A stretch of 64,000 bases of DNA. It comes from Phoronis australis (Eukaryota > Phoronida > Phoronidae). This document shows positions 1-13,100 of the stretch, piece by piece (positions within the stretch are counted from its first letter, which is position 1; every line of letters starts with the position of its first letter). The position numbers and the translations under genes are program-made. Below the pieces are notes generated by a model. It saw nothing but the letters and a program-made list of their open reading frames with translations, made no database searches and was not told the origin of the DNA. The stretch lies in NCBI GenBank assembly GCA_002633005.1, contig NMRA01000133.1:816307-880306 (forward strand). The letters run 5' to 3'.

Positions 1-1025
1 AACAAAAAAAAAAAAAAAAAAAAAAAACTTGCTGTCAGAGCAACATACTTGACGGAATTCGAAGAATTCCGCCAAGTGAAAATGTTGTGAAACAGCCAAC
101 CAGTTGAATGTATCGGTTGTTTCTGACTTGGACACCCATGCATTTTTAAATTGGGTTTACACATACCCACAGTTTTCTAAATATATCCCGGTCTGTAGAA
201 TGTCACCATTTTTGTGAATTTAACGGTGAAGGGTTTTTGAGAAAAGTCCGTTTTGTGTACTCAGGGAAAGTGGAGATTAATGGAAAGGCCCTCTTAGAAG
301 CTTTACTGTCTGGTTAATGTTTCATTAAACATTTCCATCATGATAACCAGTTAATAATCAATAATGTGAAGGTAATCAGTAACCATTAACCTGTGTGTGC
401 TCCCTTAATTTTATTGATAATTCGACATAAAAGTGGTTTCAATGAAATTGCTTCATTGAATTGGCGCCACGGATGTCTTTCTGGGCAAAATTGGAATCCA
501 AGAATCGGATCTTCTTGCGTTTTGTAAAAAGGAGGGAATGTAATTCGTCATAAACTGGGATTATGACGTGACGAAACATTCTGGTCTTCTGTAATTCAGT
601 GGTTATTTTTAAAAAAACAAACTTTACTTTTTCTCTCGTCAACAGCTGTTAACTTTGGTAAGCCACAGGAATCAGATTTAACAGTCATTGGTGTGGAGAA
701 AGTATCACATTTACCACCAAAGACTCGGAAATATTTATAGTTGCACTTTTTACGAAGAAAATATTACAAAACTTTCAAATCGAAAAATGTGTTAATATCG
801 GTAACCGTGAATGTGAAAAATTCAGTAGAAGGTGGTCATCTTTGGCTCTTCTGTTTCTTTGATTATTAGCTTTTGTTTGTGTGAGTGTGTTGTGCTTGTG
901 TGCGTGTGCGTGTGTGTGTGTGTGAATGTAATAATTGTACTCTCCTTCATTTGCATATAATATTAGTGACAAAGCTTATTCTAATTAAAAAATGTAGGTA
1001 ATCAGTTGTAACACTTTTAATTAAG
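1..1025. other. 5' flank / intron of gene A, no exon seen
   Basis: AT-rich sequence upstream of the first recognisable exon of gene A. It opens with an A homopolymer and holds a (TG)n tract. No exon with splice sites and coding-like sequence was found on either strand. It is most simply the intron preceding the first CXXC exon, so the true 5' part of gene A lies outside the window. Confidence 0.6.
878..925. repeat. (TG)n microsatellite
   Basis: Imperfect TG/CG dinucleotide run, visible directly. It creates a spurious His/Thr-rich minus-strand reading frame. Confidence 0.9.
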
Positions 1026-1115
1026 GATCAAGCCCATAGGCGGCGTGGCAGAGCTTGTGGAAAGTGTTATAACTGTGTGACGTCTGAAGACTGTGACCTC
1101 TGTAGATATTGCCTG
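1026..1115 (+). CDS. Gene A exon 1: first half of CXXC zinc finger
   Basis: Reads an Arg-rich lead then CGKCYNC-(5)-CDLCRYC, the CxxCxxCx5CxxCxxC half of a CXXC finger (MLL/KDM2/CXXC1/MBD1 type). The donor CTG|gtaagt is in phase 0. The acceptor is taken as AAG|GAT at 1025/1026; an alternative at 1039/1040 (TAG|G) would shorten the exon without touching the cysteines. Confidence 0.8.
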
Positions 1116-4100
1116 GTAAGTAGGCTCTACGAAAATCCTTTATGAACTCTAGTTTATGTCTAGTACCTTATCAAGTAGAGCGGTTGTATTCAGTGTAGGA
1201 ATCGTGTAGTGAGGTGTTCTATTAATTCTCATATTTGATCTTTGTGATACTGCGGCTGCTTTAGTTGTGAAGAAAATCTGAAATTCTCAAAGTCAAATTT
1301 AAGAACAGAACTTTTTTATGAATTGTAGTAATTATGTCCTGTTTGAAGTTGACTGCTGTCAATGATAAAAGTTCACTTTCATTCTGTTGTATATTCTATC
1401 GTGAACAATCTTAGAAATGTTAATTTGGATGTTCGATAGTGACATATCTGGCACTTTTGGAGCCACAAATAGCAATAGAAAGGCACAGTCACAAGACATT
1501 TTAAAAAATTTTGCAAGTCTTGGATTTTTCCGATTCTGGTAACCATGGTGCAATTTAGTACTCAAAATGTTTGCTAAATTATATGTTTGGATTAATCAGT
1601 GTACTCCGACAACTGTTGCTCCAGTTGCATGTTACTGGGGAGTTAAGAAGGATTATGAGTAAACAGGTCAGTAGTCAAGTAATAATTTTCAAAGTGCTTA
1701 TTCACGGCACTATCTGAATCTGGTCAAATCATAATTATTTTTTAGTTTGACTCTTTAAATTTTTTTGACTAGGTCCAAAACATCAAAATGACATCATACT
1801 ATCAACCGAATAGATTAATTTGGTTTCAAGATATGCTTTTGCGCATCCTCTTTTTGTGTTATTCTAATATCAGCAACTTTTGTGTCAAGGATAAACCAAG
1901 AAATGGAGGTAAAAATATTCTCAAGCAAGGATGCATACGGAAGAAAAGATGTGTTTATCTCCAAAACCCAAGGGTAAGGAACAGCTAATGACGATTTGAC
2001 TTAGTTCTTGTTTTGTAAAAAAACACATTGTTACAAATTGATATTATAAAATTCAGACTTAACAAAAGTAATCATTATGAATTGCTTTCCTGACTTGAGT
2101 AATTATTTCTAGACCTTGCTGTAAATATCACTCAATACATGATTTACTGAAACGGCAAACAGATTGGGTGACTGTCATGATAACTATATTGAATATTTCT
2201 TATCGTATTAACTCGATTTAATTGTATTCTTCTTATAGATGTTATCAACTTGCTTTTTATCATAATGACTGTCGGCAGGTTGTTTTTTATTCAACTTGCA
2301 TAACATTACAAGACTAGTCTTGAGCTGGTTGTTTCTCAAAGTAGAAGTTAAAGGTGTAAATTTCCGTCTTTGCCAGGATTCCAGTTTTTACAACATATTT
2401 TGAAATTTCATTTTTGTGCAAAGAATTTTCCAGCATGCATTTTTTTCTGAAATTATCTTTTTCATATTAATCTTGAAAAGCCTGAAAACCGAATATGACA
2501 AGACATCCTAAAGGGCTTGACATCTAATATAACGTCAATTATTATCTGTCAAATGCGACCTGACAAAAGTCCCAGTTCACCGAATGGCAGGTTGCCAAAC
2601 CTACATGGCAAGAGCTGAAAATGAAATAAACCTTGTAAAACAGGTTAATTTAGCAAATGTCACGTGTCTGCAGTGCGCCGAAGGTTGCCAAGATGGCGTT
2701 TTTGTTTGCTTTAACAAAAAATTGAGAATGTCTGGCATGTTCTGTGATGACCTATTTCCTCCTCTGGGTACCAATATGTTGCGTACCGGCTCATTTCTTT
2801 CTGAGACAGACGGACTTGACTTGAAGGGGCCTTTTTATTTTTGGCAAACAATCGTGGCTTCTACCTGAATACTTCCTGTCATGTTCTGATTGCGTGTTCG
2901 GATGTGGCAAGGTGACTTCATGGTGACCTGGAATTTTTACCCAAAAAGTTTTGAGATTGCTTTGATGTCTTGCAGGTTGCCAAATCCAACCCTGTATTGA
3001 TAGACTTGCATTGTAATCGGTGTGGTTATTGTAGGGTGCCAGTGGTGACGATGGCAGTGAATGTCCAGAACCAGCATCGGGTACCATCAGTGTGCCGGCA
3101 TCACAGATTAAGATTTTGACGTCGTTCTCTAAAAACGCGCCAACTGCCAAACGGCAGAGACCACCCAAAGTATATGATGAGATGTTGTTTTATAGTAAGA
3201 TGGAAGATCTTATGCCCAAGGTAAGTAGTGTCTTAGTGGTACACATCTTTCTGAACCCAAGTTTAGAATTAGGAGAAATTTAGACTTAAGGCATGCACAC
3301 ACAGAATGTGACAGTCACACAATAGTGGACATGCATTTTGAACACATGTTAATGAAGTTTAGTGGATTAAAACTTAAAATTATAATACTTTTTCAAAATT
3401 AGTTCTTCAGAACTAATTTGTGAAACCCTCGTTATGCGCCCTTATACTTATATGTGGGTGCATATTGGCGTCATCTCAGTTCTTTTTTAGTCCTCCCGAT
3501 TTTTCTTGGCAAAAGCTCCATATCGACTATTTCAAGGCTGGGTGCATGCATGTTTTGGGCCATAAAAATTTCCGCTTTTTTGTCATTGGTCATTCTAAGC
3601 CCTGAGTCAGAGGGCGCCGAGTTTCGGACCGACCCGAACCCGAATACCGCTGTGCTCCCTAGTGGCAATTTTAGTTTTTTCCATTTACCTCTGTGTTTTC
3701 AAAGGTCCTCAATGGATTTTCATGAAATTTGGCACATAGGCATCTACTAATGAGGTAACGCTATCCTTTCATTTTTGGATGGATTCGAGGTATTTTGCAC
3801 CACCTAGTGGTCATTTTTACTGTTTTATAGTCTGTTTTTGGTGTCTGTCCTTCCATCAACCAAACCGCTCAAAGGATGATAGCGAATATTGTCATGTATG
3901 TTTTTACAATGAAGTGGACGGCTGACGATGGTTTTCCGATGACTTCAACTACTGTGGCGCCTCCTAGTGGCAATTTTTTTTTGCCTATGGCTGTATCTCC
4001 TAAACCGTTCGCAGGATGTATTTATATTATATTTATAACACAAGACAACAACTTTCAGCAACTACTGTTGTGCCACCTAGTGGCAATTTAATTTTTTTTA

Positions 4101-7100
4101 TGTTTACCTCTGTGTCTTCAAAGGCCCTCAATGTGTTTTCATTAATGAGTTGATGCTATCTCTTCAGATGGATTCGACCTAGTTTGCGCCACCTAGTGGC
4201 CATTTTTACTGTTCTAACTCCAAAACTGTTTGACGCATGTTCATGAAATTTTGCACTTATGTTCCTTTCGTGGATGAGACAGCATGAGCGAACTGCTGGT
4301 CTGCCCCCTACTGGCAATTTTAGTTTTTTACGCTTACCTCTGTATCTTCAAAGGCCTTCAGCGTATTTTCATAAAATTTGGCATGTAGGCATCTATTTAA
4401 TGAGATGACGCTATCCACCTGTTTTTGGATAAATGATGTAATTTGCGCCACCTAGTGGCCATTTTTACTGTTTTTGAGTATGTTTTTTGGTGTCCACTCG
4501 TTTATCAACCAAAGCGCTTTCAGGATAATTGTGAAAATTGGCATGTATGTTTTAATTATGAAGTAGACGGCTGACAAGGATTTTCCGATGACTTCGACTG
4601 CTGTGACGCCTCCTGTTGGCATTTTTTTGCGCTCATGGCGGTATTTTCTAAACTGTTTGCAGGATCTTTACTTAATTACGCAAATGTATTTATATGATGT
4701 TGACAACGGTCAACTACGACAGATCTAACCACTGATGTGCCCACTGGTGGCAATTTTAGCTTTTTTACGTTTACCTCTGTATCTTCAAAGGTCCTCAACA
4801 GCTTTTCATAAAATTTTGAATATAGGCATCTATTGAAGGGACACTTTGCCCCTGTTTTTGGATGGAATCGAGATTATTTTGTGCACCTGGTGGCCATTTT
4901 TGCTCTTTTCAAACCCTGGTTTTGGCATCCACCCCTCTGTCAAGCAAATCCTTCTAGGGATGGTTTTGAAAACTGAAATGTTCTCATTGTGAAGAGGACG
5001 TTTGATGATGGCGAGTGACTACTGTGGCGCCTCCTAGTGGTAGTTTTGTTTTGTTTTACGCCCATAGCGGTGGTAAGATAACAACAGACGATGACGACTT
5101 TCAGGCGGATCCAACGGATTCTGTTCCCACTAGTGGCAATTTCATTTTATTCTGTTTTCCATTGTTTCTTTGAAGTTCCTTGTCAGATTTTTATGAAATA
5201 TGGCATGTTCTCGTTTTTTGGATGGATTGTACATTTTACGCTATCTAGTGTCCATTTTTATGATACAAATAAATAACCCTGAAAGCACACCATTTGCGAT
5301 GCATTTGTGGGCGCATTTCAACGCTCCGCGTTGCTCTTGTTTTATTTTCGCGTGTGCAAGACTATTGTCTTTGGAGTCTGCAATATGAACAAAATGATGA
5401 ATAGATGAGTGTTCTTTCTGCAACTTCCAATTTGATTTGAGCTCCGATCCTCCACATATCTTAAAGACTGTCCGCCCATGAAATCATATTTCTAAATTTC
5501 GGTTGTCACATGATTTTTGTTTTCCTGTAATGTTGTCAGCTGGCGAGTGTCAACCAGTAATACTACCAACATGCAAATGAATGTAAATCTTTAAAGCTAT
5601 ACTCAACCTGAACTTTGTGGAAATTATCTTCAATTTGAACACGAAAAAAGAATCATATTTGAAATGTCAAATTTTCCAAAAAAATTCTGCATACTATATT
5701 TTAACCCATTTTGTGCTATGTTGTGTCACACAGGTAATTTTTTTATTATTTTCATCGTTGCGATGAATCTGTAAATGGGAATATTACCAATTTAGCTTGA
5801 TTAGCTTTTGTTCAAATTTGAAGAAATTTCACGAATATCTGATAATAGCCACTGAAATGTTGATGGTCACTGCTAATGCCTGTAAGTTACTGTTGGACCT
5901 TATCCAACTGTTGGACTATTTAGCCAAATATCTAATAAACAACAGATTTTGACTCAGAAAAATTATGTATTTTCTGAAACAAGAAAGCCTTTAGAATTTG
6001 ATTTTTGACTTTATGTCAGTCTGCTGTCAATTAGATCACATGACCATGCCATTCAGGAAATTTAGCAGAAGAGAAAAATGCATTGATAACACAATAACGG
6101 CATGAATAAGATGACCAAATATTGTTTGATATGAATACTCAAAAACGCTGATACAGTTTTCTATATTATCATTTTCATTGTATACCACTCTGATTTATTT
6201 GATTTTTTCCTTAAAATCACAAAAGTTTTATTTTTGGCAGCCCCTCATGCAAAAGTGGGAAATTTTAAAAGCAATTCTTAACAGCGTTTTGGAGAACAGT
6301 GCATATAGTATGGTGTCTGAAAGTTTCTTACGAATTCGATCAGCTATTTTTGAGATATGATGTTCTAAATTTTGCCAAATTTGACCGTTTTTCAAGTGTC
6401 TTAGATAACATTAATGGTCTGGAAAAGAAAGGAAAGGGTTTGATTTGTGTTTGGTTTTATGTTTTATTTTAACCCTGTAATTCATGTGAATAGATTTTAT
6501 GTCCCTGGTTGTATTATGCCAAGAACAGTAAAATGCATATTTCTTTATGTGCAACAATTGCCCAAAAATAGTTTTTGTGTTTTTTCAGGCAAAGAAAGTA
6601 AAGACTACGAAGAGCAAGGTATTCTGGATCTTCTTCATGCGCCAAAAATATGTTTCTTGTCTTCTTGTAAGATCAAAAATCAGACGACCGTCGCACAGCT
6701 ACTGACCATATTCTATGCAGGGCTCGACGCTATTCAAATCGCCAGATTGCATTTTGCGACCTAGCCAAAATCCCAGGTTGCATTTTCAAAATCCAGCTCG
6801 CATTCTTAAATGCCAGGTCGCAAAAATTTCCCGCCATTTTTACGCTCCAAAATCGATTTTTTAGATTACTGAGAAAATGTTTAGATTATGCTCTTACCTG
6901 CAGCGTTAAATACTGACAAATTTCAGATCGCAAAATTGAGTTCGTTCATGCAGGTACAGAATTACTGTTCCTCACGACGGCTATTGAAAGACCCTCAAGC
7001 GCAGGGCAAGTTGCCGACGTGAAAGTTGAATCGGTGCTCCCTAACTAACACGTGTATTCGAGTAGCTACGTTTGCGATGTGAAAAGGGAGAAAATGCCCG

Positions 7101-10100
7101 TTGAAAAAGTATCCGCGATTTTGCTAGGTCTGACCTGCTACTGGCTGTCATTAAAGTCGTTAAAGATCCAAACTAACTCGGAGTGCAAATTCCCTCCACT
7201 TTTTGTCCGCAACCCAAATTTTGCAACTTAACTCGACGTTTGAAAAACATTTGACAAAAAAAACGTGAAACGATGCCCTAACCGAATGATGTATTTGGAT
7301 GCGCAGGAACAATTCAGTGCAAATTTCATAACAAAAATGTGGTACTTATGCTGTACTCAACAATTTGTTTTCTATGAAATGAATGGCCTCGAAATAATTC
7401 CCAAGTGCGTGCGGGATTCCATCGCGTAATTCCAGTTTGCTCCTCCATACCTTCCAAGTATGGGGAAAATAGGTCAGTCACGAAACGACACGCATGCCAC
7501 TAGTGTTAAGTTTCTTTCGCAGGTATGAAACAAAGCCGGGATTTGATTTTTACATATTGAGAAAAGATGTTTTCGAAAACTGAATTTGTTTTATAAAATG
7601 AGAGTGACCCACTATATAGGCTGCGTGTCAATTTTAAATCACGCGCGGTCGTTTGTCGTGCGCTATGATGGGCGCTAGCCTGAACCGTGGGCACTTAATG
7701 GGAAGTTCTCAAAGGTTGAGGGGGAACGCTTAGTAAATCAGTGACCGCTTATTACAAAACACTTCAAAGGTAGGGAGTAGGCTTGTGTGTGAGCATTGTC
7801 GTTAACCTGAGTGTTTTGTGTTAATAAGATATTAAACGACTGCAATGGTAAGAAACGTTATAATATTACGATTTTGCGAGACAAACTCCATCGAGTATAG
7901 GGGTGACTTTCTGAATATCGTTACCATCTACATTATACCCTTTTTAGCCACCCGGAATAATTTTGTTTTTAATTGCTCGCTTCAGCCGAAACAAGAATGT
8001 TTCTAGTGGAGTCTGAACATTTTACGGCGACGGTGGTCCGGGGAGCGAAAACTTGCCAGAGAGAAGAGAAGAATAAATAATCGTTGACCACAATTTCACA
8101 TCAAGTACCCATTTAGTTGCAACAGCTGGTTATGGGCATAGAATATAGGGTTTAGGGAACATCGACCTCGGGAAACATTGTCACAGGAAATATCAGTTCT
8201 GAATTATATCGATCCCGGGGAATATCGTAAAGCATCGGGTCTTTTATAACCGTCGGGAATCTATGAGTTCATTCTCAAATAAACCACTGGCACGTACCCC
8301 GGTGCTTAACAGAGCCGAGCCGGTATACTCTTTCATTTAGGACTGTAGCTGTTTTCTTTTGATTTGCAGCTTTGAAGTCCCCCCACTTGAATCGCTGGAG
8401 CAGGCCTACACTTTACATACGCGCACCCAGCCTAAAATATAGGGGGGCTCGAATTCTTCCATATGCGGACCTGTTACTGAAAAAAATCAACGAGGACCAA
8501 AAAACGGGGCCACTAGGTTCAGGCTTTCCAATCGTGCATCTGCGCCGAATTCCTGTCGACTTTGTGAATTTTTGTCTCGTTTACTCAAGGGACTTTTTGT
8601 TTCACTGAGGCAAACTTTTTTGCCCAATTCGCCAATTCGCCCTGATCCCCCCTGGATGCGCCCATTATTTACGCTGGCAGCAACGTGTGAAAGTCGAATC
8701 ATATTTCGCGAAAGTAGCCCCAGAAATAAGGGGTTAGATAATTTCTTGGTAACTAAAAGTAAAGACGTGGCCGTCGCTTGGCGATTAATAGGGTTGTCAT
8801 TTTCACTTTCAGTGGCGGATTTAGAGGGGGCCATGCCCCCCCTAAAACTCTCCCAGATTCCATTTGGCAGTTCGGAGGTGCGCCTTCTGACGGGCAAAAT
8901 CCTGGCTAATACTCTGCCCTGGCCTCCCCCCTAAATAAAAATCCTGGATCCGCCCCTGACTTTGGCTGTCATAGGCAATAAAAAACGAGACGCACATCTC
9001 TAAGTCACGATTTTCTGCCGGGACCGCTTGCGCGCTAACAACGGGACCGAACAGTGCCGCAGTGCCGGCAATATCAGGGATGTTGTCGTGGATATTTGGT
9101 ACATGTAATAAGGGCATCTTACGCAAAAAATAAACATATTTGTCCACCACAAAGTTTGATAAGTTGATCGCTTAAGAATTAGTGGAAACACCGCCGTGTT
9201 GTGACATTTTATCACGTGTTATGCAGTGGCCCGAAACTTTCCGGCCCGAATCCGGAAACTTGCAAAAGTTGCCGAAAGTGTTAGCAAATGAAACGCGTCA
9301 AAGATCGATTCTGCATATCCCATGTTCACGCGACTTGCTGACATGTACAAGTCATCGGGAGGGCTGTTCTCGGTTGGCGTTCTTTTGAACTTGGATTTGG
9401 AAACAACCAAATAACGGTCGGATTAAAAAGGTTGCCTTCGTCTTTAACAGCAAAATTATTATGATCATTATGGGGACAAAATTATTATGACCATTATGAG
9501 GACTACATTTTATATCCATTATGCGGACAAAATCATTATTGTGATCATTATGCAGACAAAATTGTTATGACCATTATGCAGACAAAATTATATCGATGAT
9601 CATTATGCGGATAAAATTATGTTGATGATCATTATGCAGACAAAATTATGTTCATGACCATTATGCGGACAAAATTATGTTTATGACCATTATGCGGACA
9701 AAATTATGTTGATGATCATTATGTGGACAAGATTATGTTGATGATCATTATGCCAGGCGTGCATTCAGTAGACGCTAGGATCTACGCTAGCACCTAGCTA
9801 AAACCTAGTCAAGGTCACGTGTTCTAATTTAAAATGCACGGCAATATCTCACGTAATCTCGCGAAGTCTTACTTTTTAGCGAGGTCCTAGTGTTACTGAA
9901 CGGGAGGCACATTTCTTCCGAGAAGTGTAAAAACTCAGCTCGCATACGTTGGAAATTCCAGGTCGCATTTAGCGACTTGATACTAGCTGACAAAAATCTC
10001 AGCTCGCATTTCCAAATTTCAGGTCGCAAATGCGACCTGCAGCTCGTTATGTCGAGCCCTGCTATGTATCTCACTTCACTCTATGGATGTTACCTTAGCT

Positions 10101-13100
10101 GTATGTTGGCGCTTGTTGTCCTAACTTGTTATAAATATGATCCTGATGATGTCTACTGAAAAGACGAAACGTTGAATTGAACATGAACTTTTTTATTTGT
10201 GCGTCCGATTTTTGATCTTGTGGCCAAAAACTGATTTGATTATTATTGTAAATTTTTGAAGTTAAGAAGCTCATTTTTTAAACACAATATTGCCTTCAGT
10301 TATCTGACCATTGCCTTTTTTGTACACAGTAGGACTGCCTTCTGTTATCAGACCTTTGCACTATATTGTAAACAGTAGAACTGGCTTCTATTATCTTCAT
10401 CTACATACACTTTGCCTTAGCACTATCCAACTGAATTCTATACTGGTTCATGAATTCATTCATAAAAGTTTCATCAGACCCATTAACGATGTAAAAACAA
10501 GCAATGCTTCTCTTTACAGAGTGCCAAACCAAGCAAAAAGACTCGACCTGAGACGTCATCTTGGAAGAAACCTCTAACACCTCCACTCAAGACCCCTTCA
10601 GCTCAGGGTCACCTCCCCATCAACTCCTTCCTCACTTATACCTGTGCAAGGATACGTCCATTTGACTGGTCAAACAGGTACTGGTCTTTGTCATCACATG
10701 ATACATTGTTTTTGTTTAGAGTGCGAAGACTGTCCTGGAATGGAAAGTCTGTAGTAGTATCAAGAAATAACAAACCTATGGGTATCTCAATCCATGGTGA
10801 GTTGTTGTTCTTTTTTGGGTAAGCTGAGGAGAGTGTCTGAATGAATTGTGCCTGAGGTTTACATTATGTACTGTGAATTTCTAGTCTATAATTATTGTAA
10901 ATTGGCGTTTTTGCAGCATTAGTGCATTCACATTTGACTTCTGTATGCAAGGTCATACATTGGTCTTTTAATCAGTTAACGAATGCACTCTTATGTTTAT
11001 AGCACAAGAGTAAACAAGTAGGAGATTGTGGGTTGAATTCCCTGGCTTGATGAGATTTTGTTCTTCAGACCCTGGGGGGAGTTTCCTTGCTTGTTTTATT
11101 CTGACATTGGGACACTTTCAGCTATAAAAGTATTGCATGTGTTCTGGCTAATAGTTCATTCAGAATTTAAGGGAACTATTCAGTTACACTACCAAAGCAC
11201 ATCTTGAGATTGTTGTTTGATGGGATGGACTACTTGAAGGTATTATTATTGTTGGATGGGATGGACTACTTGAAGGTATTATTATTGTTGGATGGGATGG
11301 GCTACTTGAAGGTATTATTATTGTTGGATGGGATGGACTACTTGAAGGTATTGTTGGATGGGATGGACTACTTGAAGGTATTGTATTGTTGGATGGAATG
11401 GACTACTTGAAGGTATTATTATTTTTGGATGGGATGGACTACTTGAAGGTATTATTATTGTTGGATGGGATGGGCTACATGAAGGTATTATTATTGCTGG
11501 ATAGGGTAGACTACTCGAAGGTATTGGCTTTGACCTGAGTTGTAAAACATGAACATTCATTGTGTGCTAGACATTCGGTGAAATGGAGTGCAGTCATTTT
11601 GCTAGTTAGACCCGCTTAAAATCTATGGCATGTAGGACTGCAACCATTGAGGTTTTGGGTATGATTCTATGTTGAGGCTGATCTCGAAGAATCACTTTTG
11701 TGACCCATAATGTCAATGACTCTAGAAACTAACTCCAGTCTACCTGTTGCCTTTAAAATGCGTGGACCTGAGGTCATGGGGTACAGTTTGGTCACTGTGT
11801 TTTAGCAGTCATATTTGAAATTCTTTTAAGCTGAACAGATGAAGCTTAAAACATTAGATTACAAACTAAGCATCTGGAAACTCACTGAAATATCTCTGCC
11901 GAGATAATGTAGTCATGTGGCTCCATCTAGTGGGTGCTTATTGATCGCCTTGTGGAAAAGGACAATCTGCTCCCCATTCTCAGGAGAAGTATTTCATCAA
12001 GTTTCTAGAAGGTTTGACTTATAATTTGGCATTTGGTCCATCATCTGGGTACCTTTTTGTAATTATGATGACAAACTGTAAAAAATTGTAGTCTTTGTGA
12101 AGCTATGATTTCTTTTTACCATTGATATATATCTTCCTCTGTCACTCCACCTGTTGTAGAAAGTGTCAAGCGGGTTGTAATTGTACAAAAGACCATGATG
12201 GTGAGAAAAAGGCTGAGGACACTGACACGGCTTCTGTTGCTCATGATAAGAAAGTGCAGTCTGATGAGCAGAACGTGGATAAAGAACCATCTTCACTGCC
12301 AAAAAATGGTGGCAAGCTTGTGACCCAAATGATGCTGCTGCAGCGCACCTCAAAAAAGACAGAAACGGCCTCACCGTTGCCGTACTTGCTAGAGGTGACA
12401 TCGGCGCATATCTGGGTCAGTATACGGCAGAATTTGTTTGGCATCGTTACTCGCTTGGCTGACATGCGTAACGGTTACCCTGATCCCTGTACAGTGACGA
12501 TAGGAGGGTTCAAAGTGGAAGTGAAGCCACCCGCCAGCACTCCTGTTCTGGTACCCAGACACCTACAGCAAGGAGGTCTGCCTTCGCTAATGTACTCCAT
12601 ACGGGTGAAGATCACTCTTGCCACCAAGCGTAGACAGCCTCCTGAACACCAGCAGGTTAAAGAAGTGATAGAACCGAGGACGGCATCACAGCTACTGGCT
12701 CGAGAGAAGGCGCTGTTGGCCACACATACAGCTTCAGTTCCGCCTGGGAAGCAGAGCTCAACCAAAGAATTTGAAATAACGGATAAAAATCCATCTTCGT
12801 GTCATGCTGTGTCGGCTGATACGTTGACTCCTATTCAGTCAAACTCAGATGGGATGTCTAAATTAGGTCAATCAAAATCTGGCAGTAATAATATATCATC
12901 AGCTGGCCAGTTGGGAATATCGGGCCTTGCTGGCATCAGACTTGTGAACACTCCAAATGAAGTGAACAACTTGTCATCTACGTCTACTGGTATTCGTCGG
13001 GCAGAAATCCAGGGAAACAGAGTAAAAGAAAATAGAACGGGAACTGGAGAAAATACTGCTCCTGCCGATCACGCCAAAACAAAGGTCGACACTGAAATAG

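Larger units (their letters stand above)
6718..10061. mobile_element. Non-autonomous hAT-like DNA transposon, 3.3 kb
   Basis: Termini are CAGGGCTCGAC and its reverse complement GTCGAGCCCTG, flanked on both sides by the direct repeat CTATG (6713-6717, 10062-10066). Subterminal zones repeat AGGTCGCA and AGCTCGCAT motifs in both orientations, as expected for transposase-binding sites. No transposase frame is visible. The interior is less AT-rich than its surroundings and contains a nested MITE (8810-8958) and an ATTATG minisatellite. The CAGGG terminus with a 5-bp duplication fits the hAT5 type. It lies in the intron between exons 4 and 5 of gene A. Confidence 0.75.
6663..10222. mobile_element. 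Older inverted-repeat element interrupted by the hAT-like insertion
   Basis: Left end AAGATCAAAAATCAGACG (from about 6670) and right end CGTCCGATTTTTGATCTTGT (about 10198-10218) are inverted copies lying just outside the 6718-10061 insertion. The parts left and right of the insertion look like halves of one earlier MITE-type element. The right half also has the GACGAAACGTTGAATT motif (10162-10177). Confidence 0.5.

Noticed and set aside
2584-2868. 94-residue frame between gene A exons 2 and 3
   Set aside because: No acceptor/donor pair in phase; exons 2 and 3 join directly in phase 0.
8487-8897. 136-residue minus-strand frame
   Set aside because: Runs through a MITE and other element DNA inside the hAT-like insertion; no transposase motif.
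11204-11410. LDGMDYLKVLL repeat frame
   Set aside because: By-product of the 36-bp minisatellite in an intron.
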